10,650 bases of DNA from Lentisphaerota bacterium (lineage in GTDB: Bacteria > Verrucomicrobiota > Lentisphaeria > Oligosphaerales > Oligosphaeraceae), in contig JAAZKQ010000697.1 in assembly GCA_012799755.1 (NCBI GenBank), forward strand, positions 1-10,650, in the 5' to 3' direction. The notes under the pieces are model-generated. The model saw only the letters and a list, made by a program, of their open reading frames with translations, was not told where the DNA came from and made no database searches. Each line of letters begins with the position of its first letter. Position 1 is the stretch's first letter. Positions 1 to 5,431 of this stretch are shown one piece after another. The translations under genes were made by a program, and so were the position numbers.

Positions 1-134
1 AAGCGCCTACGGCGCAAGTTCTGCATCCACGTAACACATATACTGCCCTCTGTTTCCCATGCAGAAGACCCATTATGAAAAACAGCTTGGAATAATTCCA
101 GAACTGTTGCCTTAATTTTTGAACGACTCCTAAC
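1..134 (-). repeat. Left arm of long imperfect inverted repeat
   Basis: Read on the minus strand from 134 towards 1, this segment matches the plus strand from 10392 onward. The first 86 aligned bases differ at only six sites, all transitions. After that the match weakens, then recovers around the shared block CTTGCGCC. The inner boundary falls on the last base of the lyase stop codon (134-136). The outer end runs off the window, so the true length is unknown. The last ~20 bases (1-20) also resemble 3451-3472 inside the window, so this is a member of a repeat family and not a unique pair. It contains a nested hairpin (78-108). No transposase is recognisable. It could be an insertion-element end, a MITE-like unit, or the tail of a degraded gene. 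Confidence 0.85.
78..108 (-). terminator. Hairpin with T-run downstream of lyase gene
   Basis: On the minus strand the repeat forms AACAG (108-104), a TTC bulge, TGGAA, loop TTA, TTCCA, an AG bulge, then CTGTT followed by TTT. This is a two-part stem ending in a run of five T, about 26 bases after the stop codon of the lyase gene. It is placed and shaped like an intrinsic terminator, but the stem is AT-rich and interrupted, so strength is uncertain. The same fold is preserved in the right arm (10418-10445), where an A-to-G change converts one A-T pair to G-T, which supports a conserved structure. Confidence 0.4.
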
Positions 135-2911
135 TATTTTTTCTCGGTGATCACCTTGTCGCCGTCAAAGCGCACCGTGGCCTTCTTTCCGTCCTTGAAC
201 GTGAACTCCACCCCGTCCGCCAGCTTCTTCAGCTCCGGCAGCTTCTCCCGTTCATCCACCCGGTACGGCAACAACACCGTAAGCAAATCCATCGCCGGCG
301 ACTTCTCCGGCGCCGAGGCCCGAAAATGCCACTGCTCCGGCCGTCGCGGACTCGGCTGCGGCGCCACCGGAAATGTGTCGAACGCCTCAAAGGTCCAGGG
401 CTTGTCCGCCAGAAAGCGCACCTCCAATTCCGCCTTCGGCATCATCAAGGTCACCGTCTGCGCCTTTTCATCAAAGGCGCCCGGCTTGAAGGCGTGGAGA
501 TTGTATTCAAAAATATGCTCATTCTTGTCCACATTGGCGTCCCGGATCACAAAGATTCCCGGGCGCACATGAACCACCGTCCGCTCTGCCTTGACAAAGC
601 CCGGGTAGGCCGCTGTCGCGTCGCCAATCGCAATATCAAAGTCCTCGTCGGTCGAGAAGTGGGTGATCCTGCCCACTGCCTCGCCGCCTCGGATTTGGCC
701 CTTGCCGCCGTCAAAGGTCACCCCGTTGCGCGCCTTGGTCTGACGGGTCCAGCCTGCGTGATGCGGTGAGCTGTAGTAGTCGTAATAGCCACTTGAGATC
801 GCCAGGGCCTCACCGAATGCCTCCAGCATGAAGCAGTTCTGCGCGTTGTGGTGATGCGACACCGCGCCAAACGGATTGCTTTGGAAAAGCAAACCGACGT
901 CGTTGTCGAAGTTGTCAAGGTCCGTTCGCATCGCCACAAAGCCGATGCCGGGGAAATGCCACGCTTTGGGCAATCTCGCCAAATTCGGCTCGCCCAACTC
1001 CACTCCGCCGGTCAACACCGGCCAGACTGAGAAATCAATGCGTGGCGGCCGCGTGCTCGCCGGCTTGAGGAAATCGGGGTTGCGGTTGTACGCCGCCATC
1101 ACCTTCAACATCCGCGCCTGGCTGCCCGGATCAACGCCGTCACCGAAACTGGTCTGCTTGCTCGGCCCCGGCCAGCCGATCATCGGGTAATAGCCGGTGT
1201 TGACGAAAAACGGCTTCTTGCCGAGGTCAATCCCGGTCGCGTTGCGGACGACGAAAAGGAAGCGCATGGTCCGGTCAACGGTGTAACTCCAGTAGCCCGG
1301 CCCTTCATTCCACCCCCCGTCCGGCGTGCCGTAGGTCGGCGCCGCCACCCAAAAAACGGTCAGCGCGTAGTCAAGATAATCCTTCAGTTCCGGGTGCTCC
1401 GGCAGCAGCATGATTGCCGCTTCGCCGAGAATCTGCAAATAACCGTTGGCATGGCTCTCATACGGATTGGCGTCCATCGGCTTGCGGCGCAGCACATCGT
1501 AGTTCTGCTTCGTCCGGATCAGGAGCGATTTTTCCATCTTGGCCCGTTCCTCGGGGGTGAAGAGATCGTAGGTCCAGTCGTAGGCGCAGACGCCCCAGCG
1601 CATGATCCACATTGCCGGCTCGTCGTTATGCGTCAGCGCGGTCGCCCCTTCGGGGTCCCAATCAACAAAGAAATAGAGCAGTCGCCGCTTCGCTTCGTTG
1701 CCGTACTTGGGATCGCCGGTCAGAAGGTAGGTCAGTGCGCACAGGTTCATCCGGTGCTGGTCGGGCCGGGTTGAGCGGAAAATTTTGGTGTAAACCTCCA
1801 GCCGCGTGGGGTCGCCCCGCGGCGGCAAATAATCCGGCTCGGGAATAAGCGCTGCGCCGATGTGTTTATCCATCCACTTTTTGAGCTCGTCGGCCAGTTC
1901 CTTTAAGTCGCCCGACTCGGCCCGACGGCGGATTTCGGGGAGCACGTCGGGATTCATGTAAAGCCGGGGGTGGCCCTTGGCAATATTTTTCACCGCCTCG
2001 TCAAGGTCGGGATAGGGATTGGTCGGAATGCCGTCAGGAACGGTGAAGCTCCGGCTTTTGCTCCAGACTACCGAGCCGTCAGCGTTCTCAACGCCGTAAC
2101 GCCAATACCAGGTGCCGGTTTTGAGGGTTTGGCGCGGGATGAACATGTGGACGTCAAGTTTGCTGTGCCGCACGGTGTCCGCGCTCTTGAAAGCGGGGTC
2201 AGTGGAATATTCAAGGGTGTAAGTATATTTCCCCAGCTTCCAGTCAAGTGGCGGCAGAAAGGCGAAAGGCGACGGATTGACCGTGAGCACCGCCCCGTCG
2301 GCCGGGGTGAAGGGGTAATTGCGCTGGTTGATCGGTTCGCGGTTGAGTCCGAGCTTGTCGGCCGGGCTTTCGATTTTCGGGGGCAGCGCTTTGAGCGAAA
2401 CGTCGTCGAAATACACGGCGCCGGTTTCGGTCTTGTCGTCGGTGGTGGGCGCCAGCATCAGGTTGGCATTGTCAGCGTCGGCGGGAACACGGTTGACTTC
2501 CATCACATACTCCTTCCAATCTGGTTCGGCATCGAAGACTTCGATGTTGGCGGAAATAAACTTTTTGTCTGCTTTACGGTTGAAGAGGAGGCCGGCGCGG
2601 AAACGCCGCGCCTGGTCGGCGCGGGCGAAGAAACGCAGCTCCAGCCGGGTGGTCTCGGCCGGAAGGTCGGCGAACTGGGTGGCGTAGGGACGGGCGTCGG
2701 CCCAGGTGTCGTTCACCGCGAGGCAGGATTTGCCGGTGCGGGGCTTGTCGGTCGAATAGGTGATGAGTTTGGACGTATCGCCCATGCCGGCGATGGTGCC
2801 ATGGGGCCCCCAGTTGCCTTTTTCCTCAAAGCCTGGATTCTTCAGCAGATTGTCCGCTCCGGCGGCGGCAAGCGTCGTCAGCGCCAGCAATACCGGCAAA
2901 ACTCGTTGCAT
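134..2911 (-). CDS. Secreted heparinase II/III-type polysaccharide lyase
   Basis: A 925-residue protein predicted to cleave uronic-acid-containing polysaccharides by beta-elimination outside the cytoplasm. Residues 1-19 are a signal peptide (basic start, hydrophobic core, AAAGA). Residues 20-175 look like a jelly-roll carbohydrate-binding module, opening with NLLKNPGFEE and closing with GAVYFDDVSL. Residues 195-295 are fibronectin-like and, with the helical region 300-600, resemble the DUF4962 (heparinase II N-terminal) family. That region holds SHANGY (H487) and GGWNEGPGYWSY (532-543), whose Tyr540 is a candidate catalytic tyrosine by analogy with heparinase II. Residues 650-925 form the beta-rich heparinase II/III C-terminal domain with GAVSHHHNAQN (682-692), a likely metal or substrate site. 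The start is supported by AGGGAGA eight bases upstream (2920-2926). The gene is intact, and its stop codon overlaps the flanking repeat. Substrate (heparin-like, alginate-like or other) cannot be read from sequence. The fold call is firm and the exact lyase family is not. Confidence 0.85.
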   Translation of the reverse strand: MQRVLPVLLALTTLAAAGADNLLKNPGFEEKGNWGPHGTIAGMGDTSKLITYSTDKPRTGKSCLAVNDTWADARPYATQFADLPAETTRLELRFFARADQARRFRAGLLFNRKADKKFISANIEVFDAEPDWKEYVMEVNRVPADADNANLMLAPTTDDKTETGAVYFDDVSLKALPPKIESPADKLGLNREPINQRNYPFTPADGAVLTVNPSPFAFLPPLDWKLGKYTYTLEYSTDPAFKSADTVRHSKLDVHMFIPRQTLKTGTWYWRYGVENADGSVVWSKSRSFTVPDGIPTNPYPDLDEAVKNIAKGHPRLYMNPDVLPEIRRRAESGDLKELADELKKWMDKHIGAALIPEPDYLPPRGDPTRLEVYTKIFRSTRPDQHRMNLCALTYLLTGDPKYGNEAKRRLLYFFVDWDPEGATALTHNDEPAMWIMRWGVCAYDWTYDLFTPEERAKMEKSLLIRTKQNYDVLRRKPMDANPYESHANGYLQILGEAAIMLLPEHPELKDYLDYALTVFWVAAPTYGTPDGGWNEGPGYWSYTVDRTMRFLFVVRNATGIDLGKKPFFVNTGYYPMIGWPGPSKQTSFGDGVDPGSQARMLKVMAAYNRNPDFLKPASTRPPRIDFSVWPVLTGGVELGEPNLARLPKAWHFPGIGFVAMRTDLDNFDNDVGLLFQSNPFGAVSHHHNAQNCFMLEAFGEALAISSGYYDYYSSPHHAGWTRQTKARNGVTFDGGKGQIRGGEAVGRITHFSTDEDFDIAIGDATAAYPGFVKAERTVVHVRPGIFVIRDANVDKNEHIFEYNLHAFKPGAFDEKAQTVTLMMPKAELEVRFLADKPWTFEAFDTFPVAPQPSPRRPEQWHFRASAPEKSPAMDLLTVLLPYRVDEREKLPELKKLADGVEFTFKDGKKATVRFDGDKVITEKK

Positions 2912-3237
2912 CTTCTTCGTCTCCCTGAGTTGGCGTCAAATGTTCGAACGATTGCGATACATGATGGTTGATTGTGATGCGCGATCAGTCACAGCTCCAA
3001 GCGCTTGAAGTTTTCGAGATGGATTTCAGGGGTCTTCCCGATTTTAGAAAAGACGGAATGTTTCAAGCACGGCAGACGCGGCGAGGGTACCGAAAGGGCT
3101 GCTCTGGCGTGTCGTCGTAGTGCGTGAATGTCCTCCGTGCAAGCGAGCATGACATTGGCGGCGAAAGTTGTGGCACTTGGCCTGCATCAACCCAGGTTCT
3201 TTGTTCAGCTAAAACAGGTAACAAGGAGGCTTTCAGG

Positions 3238-3327
3238 ATGCAGGCCAGCAACGCCTACTATACCTGGGGCCGCCAGGGCTGCAAGGTGACAACGGTTCAT
3301 TACAACGGCGGCCAGGTAAGCGGTTAG
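3238..3327 (+). CDS. Small 29-residue ORF, unknown function
   Basis: An ATG (3238) is preceded by a near-perfect Shine-Dalgarno AAGGAGG (3223-3229) with an ideal 8-base spacer, which is a stronger site than those of the larger genes here. The predicted peptide is 29 residues, starting MQASNAYYTWGRQGCK and ending NGGQVSG. It is polar, has one cysteine, and has no signal peptide or membrane segment. It lies about 450 bases upstream of a radical SAM gene on the same strand, so it could be a substrate peptide, though debris lies between them. The frame is also open upstream to an ATG at 3124, so the peptide could be the C-terminal piece of an older, longer coding sequence from a mobile element. 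I do not recognise it. Confidence 0.35.
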   Translation: MQASNAYYTWGRQGCKVTTVHYNGGQVSG

Positions 3328-3394
3328 CCACTGATGACAGCCATTTTCTATTGCTTGGCAATGGCCCCATCTTTCGTATCTGCTATGTCGCACG

Positions 3395-3409
3395 CTCGCG
3401 GCGTAACCG
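3395..3409 (+). repeat. 15-bp direct repeat, copy 1
   Basis: CTCGCGGCGTAACCG occurs here and again exactly 200 bases downstream at 3595-3609, where it forms most of a perfect hairpin. In this first copy the pairing arm is lost (GG follows in place of GCGAG). It may be a decayed duplicate of the same hairpin. Confidence 0.55.
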
Positions 3410-3448
3410 GTCACTCATTGATATTGTGGACCAAGATGTCAGCAAATG

Positions 3449-3504
3449 GACAACTTGGCGCCGTAGGCGCTTAACCATGCTTAACCCCGGCCTTCAGGCC
3501 GGGG
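3449..3504 (+). repeat. Internal partial copy of flanking repeat tail
   Basis: AACTTGGCGCCGTAGGCGCTT (3452-3472) matches the outer end of the left repeat arm read on the minus strand (20-1), with one extra G. The following CTTAACCATGCTTAACCCC aligns, with small gaps, to the right arm at 10519-10541. Only the tail half of the repeat is clearly present; the well-conserved head found at 134 and 10392 is absent. This links the window's flanking repeats to the hairpin-rich segment that follows. Confidence 0.5.
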
Positions 3505-3613
3505 TGGCGAGCTCCCCATGTGGCAGTGCCTTGTAAAGGCACAACAACAGAAAAAGACCACCGGCACGACCGGTATCAATCGGTGACTGCTTACCTCGCG
3601 GCGTAACCGCGAG
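3456..3613 (+). ncRNA. Hairpin cluster; candidate structured RNA or IS200/IS605-type end
   Basis: Five inverted repeats occur within ~160 bases. They are GCGCC-GTA-GGCGC; a 9-bp GC stem at 3485-3504 (CCCCGGCCT paired with AGGCCGGGG); a 7-bp stem with 3-base loop at 3526-3542 (GTGCCTT/AAGGCAC); ACCGG/CCGGT soon after; and a 7-bp stem at 3595-3613 (CTCGCGG/CCGCGAG). Such a series is typical of folded RNA or of subterminal hairpins in IS200/IS605 elements. Two frames give short peptides resembling, from memory, the tail of TnpB-like proteins (KKTTGTTGIN, then GDCLPRGVTARGE in another frame), which would fit a decayed tnpB 3' end with its overlapping guide-RNA region. That reading is tentative because no RuvC or zinc-finger motif remains. 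Confidence 0.3.
3595..3609 (+). repeat. 15-bp direct repeat, copy 2
   Basis: This is the second exact copy of CTCGCGGCGTAACCG, 200 bases after the first. Here it continues into CGAG to make a perfect 7-bp stem with a CGTAA loop. Confidence 0.55.
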
Positions 3614-3781
3614 AGGGGAGCGATTGCCTTTGATATGACACACGATATATTCCTGCCCAGTGGAGCGTGGACCAGGACGAGGCCGTCCGAAAAGGAGTAC
3701 GAGGCGCCTTTCCTGCCTTCCAAGGGTAAAACACTTGAAACGTGATTATTTATACGTTGACATCAAAAAAAAGCGGCAAAA

Positions 3782-4738
3782 ATGAATATTAAAATGAATC
3801 AGGCGGAATGGAATACCTTCTATGATCGCTACATGGAACGGCGAATGTTCCATTTGGGTTCCAAAAAGATATTTTCGGTGTTGCGGTTAAAGTCGCTGGC
3901 AAAGCTTTATACCTACTTCGAGTTGTTTTTTCTGCGACGGCTTGTCTTTCCCTCTGTCGAATATGTTGTTACCACCCGTTGCAGTCTCCGGTGTCGTGAC
4001 TGCTCCAATTACATTCCATATATTCCGCCGGGAAATCATTACACAGCAACCTTGGACGATTTCAAAAAGGATGTCAGCAATTTTCTTTGCGGGGTAGATG
4101 GCATAAATTTGTTTGGGATTCTTGGCGGCGAGCCACTGCTTAACAAGGAGTTGCCGGCCATTATGGAATACGCCTGCGGGGAAAAGCGCATCAAGCATGT
4201 CCTGATCACTACCAATGGGACACAAATGATTTCTCCTGAATTACTTGCGGTATTGAAGAAATACCGTAATAAATGTAGCGTTGCGATCTCCAATTATACA
4301 GCCAACAAAGAACTCAGCAGCATCCTGAAAAGTTGGGATATCAAAAAATTATTGCAGCAACATGGCATCAGCTGTGGTATTGATGAAAATTTGAGTTGGG
4401 TTCAAACGAATAAATTCCAAGACATGAAACGGTCTGAAGATGAATTAAAGGCTCATTTCAAGTCATGTGATAGCTTTGCCTATTCTATTTTGCGTGGCCG
4501 GTTATATGTTTGTCCGCTGGCCAGTTCTTTTGCTGCTCTGAAATTATATGAATCAAAACCATCCGACTACATTGATTTGACTACTGCCTGTACTTCACAG
4601 GATTTTATTGACTTCCTTAAAAATGATTGCTGGAGTGCTTGTAATTTCTGTACTACCAGCCGTACCGAACAGGTAAAAGTGCAGCCTGCCATTCAATGGC
4701 CCGTGGCGCCTTACCTGCAAAAAGAGGAAAACAACTAG
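3782..4738 (+). CDS. Radical SAM protein with twitch/SPASM-like C-terminus
   Basis: A 318-residue cytoplasmic enzyme predicted to cleave S-adenosylmethionine at a [4Fe-4S] cluster and start radical chemistry. The cluster motif is C67-x3-C71-x2-C74 (TRCSLRCRDC), preceded by the usual first strand. GGEP (115-118) is the SAM-binding glycine motif, and LITTNG (141-146) is a typical later strand. After residue 225 there is C229-x9-G-x4-C244, which is the opening signature of SPASM/twitch auxiliary-cluster domains. C270, C283, C287 and C290 follow (CWSACNFC), enough to hold a second cluster. Such enzymes modify peptides, sugars or other proteins, and the substrate here is unknown. The start at 3782 has no clear Shine-Dalgarno; M5 (3794) is an alternative. 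Base composition is clearly more AT-rich than both neighbours, which suggests horizontal transfer. No partner gene follows on this strand before the tRNA. Enzyme class is firm and function is not. Confidence 0.9.
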   Translation: MNIKMNQAEWNTFYDRYMERRMFHLGSKKIFSVLRLKSLAKLYTYFELFFLRRLVFPSVEYVVTTRCSLRCRDCSNYIPYIPPGNHYTATLDDFKKDVSNFLCGVDGINLFGILGGEPLLNKELPAIMEYACGEKRIKHVLITTNGTQMISPELLAVLKKYRNKCSVAISNYTANKELSSILKSWDIKKLLQQHGISCGIDENLSWVQTNKFQDMKRSEDELKAHFKSCDSFAYSILRGRLYVCPLASSFAALKLYESKPSDYIDLTTACTSQDFIDFLKNDCWSACNFCTTSRTEQVKVQPAIQWPVAPYLQKEENN

Positions 4739-4783
4739 CGCAAGGATGATTCATACAAGGCGCACTGTAGCAGCCCCCATCAA

Positions 4784-4826
4784 TTGGACAAAGACATAAT
4801 CGTAGAAGATATCATGCGCTGTCCAA
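4784..4826. repeat. 7-bp inverted repeat downstream of radical SAM gene
   Basis: TTGGACA (4784-4790) and TGTCCAA (4820-4826) are perfect inverted copies 29 bases apart, about 45 bases after the radical SAM stop codon. There is no T-run, so it is not a standard terminator. The rest of 4739-4951 shows no convincing gene. Confidence 0.3.
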
Positions 4827-4951
4827 CCCCGAAGAGTCCCGGTAGCGCTTGACGACAAGCGGCGTGCTGCCTAAAAGCCGGCACTATGGTCGGGGGCGGG
4901 CACTCCAAGGGAGGCGGAAAGGGTGGACAAGGCGCTTGGCGCCGGAAACAA

Positions 4952-4983
4952 AAAAGCCTCCCGGTGGAGCCCGGGAGGCTTTT
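4952..4983 (-). terminator. Strong intrinsic terminator after tRNA
   Basis: AAAAGCCTCCCGG (4952-4964) pairs perfectly over 13 bases with 4971-4983 around a 6-base loop. On the minus strand the stem ends in a run of six T. It sits 12 bases past the encoded CCA of the tRNA, as expected for tRNA transcription termination. The A-run on the other side means it could also stop plus-strand transcripts from the radical SAM gene, though the plus-strand T-run is only four bases. Confidence 0.8.
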
Positions 4984-4994
4984 GGATTATCGGC

Positions 4995-5071
4995 TGGTGC
5001 GCGCAACAGGATTCGAACCTGTGACCTCTACCGTGTGAAGATAGCGTTCTAACCAACTGAACTATGCGCGC
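4995..5071 (-). tRNA. tRNA-Val (anticodon CAC)
   Basis: A complete 77-base cloverleaf is on the minus strand. Acceptor stem GCGCGCA pairs with TGCGCGC, with discriminator A and encoded CCA (4995-4997). The D-arm is GTTC-AGTTGGTTA-GAAC. The anticodon stem CTATC/GGTAG contains one T-G pair, and its 7-base loop TTCACAC gives CAC at 5035-5037, which reads the valine codon GUG. The T-arm is ACAGG-TTCGAAT-CCTGT. All standard invariant positions are present. Identity as valine rests on the anticodon. Confidence 0.93.
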
Positions 5072-5099
5072 CAAGGTCGTTGTTAGCGGAACAGAGTTT

Positions 5100-5127
5100 A
5101 AGTTATCCGTCTTTCGGGTGTTTGCAA
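5100..5127 (-). promoter_or_regulatory. Possible promoter of tRNA-Val
   Basis: On the minus strand TTGCAA (5122-5127) and TAACTT (5100-5105) are separated by 16 bases and end about 28 bases before the mature tRNA 5' end. Each matches the sigma-70-type consensus only moderately, so this is placement-supported more than sequence-supported. Confidence 0.25.
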
Positions 5128-5142
5128 CCGCAGATTTTAAGG

Positions 5143-5186
5143 GGGAGGCTTTTTTATCCGCAGATTCCGCAGATTGGCGCAGATTA
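5143..5186. repeat. CAGATT-type direct repeat, copy 1
   Basis: A run of T and ATCCG is followed by three CAGATT units at 5161, 5170 and 5180, spaced 9-10 bases. It is nearly identical to 5292-5335, with small differences (a two-base gap near the T-run and a G/A change). A further single unit lies at 5131, and two lie between the copies at 5242 and 5252, also 10 bases apart. Near one-helical-turn spacing of the hexamer is notable. I recall similar dispersed units in environmental PVC-type genomes but cannot check this. No protein-coding or CRISPR character is seen. Confidence 0.8.
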
Positions 5187-5291
5187 TGGCGGCCTGTCTG
5201 GCCGCTGCGCGTCAAGCCACGCCGCCGGTTCTTTCTGCATGCAGATTAGTGCAGATTAGCGCCGGGCTGTGTTTTGGCGCGAAGGCGCGAA

Positions 5292-5335
5292 GGGGGCCTT
5301 TTTTATCCGCAGATTCCGCAGATTAGCGCAGATTA
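5292..5335. repeat. CAGATT-type direct repeat, copy 2
   Basis: This is the second copy of the unit, with CAGATT at 5310, 5319 and 5329 in the same 9-10 base spacing. The stretch CAGATTAGCGCCGGG near its end also occurs at 5252-5266 (linked to the preceding unit), so the whole spacer appears to have grown by duplication of one short motif. Confidence 0.8.
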
Positions 5336-5431
5336 GCGCCGGGAGGTAAGCCGCCGTTCCGTGGCCGCACGCTTGCGTGCGGCATGCGTGCGGCAATGAG
5401 AGGGCCTCCGTCGCCGGCAGCTGCCATGGCT

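Larger units (their letters stand above)
2912..3781. other. Gene-poor region with small ORF and transposon-like debris
   Basis: About 870 bases lie between the divergently oriented lyase and radical SAM genes. The first ~100 bases are the leader of the lyase gene; I could not settle on a promoter there. From about 3010 no long open frame has recognisable content. The region does hold a 29-codon ORF with a strong ribosome-binding site (3238-3327), a segment related to the tail of the window's flanking repeat (3449-3504), a run of hairpins (3456-3613), and a 15-base direct repeat (3395-3409 and 3595-3609). The final ~60 bases before the radical SAM gene turn markedly AT-rich. Together this suggests degraded mobile DNA, but no transposase with catalytic motifs survives. 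Confidence 0.6.
5072..5431. other. Repeat-rich spacer between tRNA and GH2-like gene
   Basis: This 360-base spacer holds the possible tRNA promoter, two ~44-bp direct repeats and additional CAGATT units (described separately), and a GC-rich palindrome GCCGCACGC/GCGTGCGGC (5364-5383) about 50 bases after the GH2-like stop codon. The palindrome has no T-run. It could slow polymerase or protect the mRNA end, but I do not call it a terminator. I see no gene here. Confidence 0.6.

Noticed and set aside
3672..3700. Hammerhead-ribozyme-like core (GACGAG...CCGAAAA)
   Set aside because: The conserved CU of the CUGANGA core is replaced (AGGACGA), which loses the essential C3-G8 pairing, and no flanking stems I and III are seen.
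4849..5052. 67-codon frame overlapping the tRNA and its terminator
   Set aside because: It is read through a tRNA gene and a terminator, so it is an artefact. The same holds for the minus-strand frame 4871-5215.
4995..5071. tRNA gene as an integration site for the radical SAM island
   Set aside because: I found no second copy of the tRNA 3' end in the window and no integrase gene.
5131..5335. CRISPR-like array from the CAGATT repeats
   Set aside because: Units are only six bases with 3-4 base gaps, there are no spacers of uniform length, and no cas genes are nearby.
5364..5383. GC-rich palindrome as terminator of the GH2-like gene
   Set aside because: The stem is perfect but no T-run follows on the minus strand. 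It is recorded only within the spacer description.
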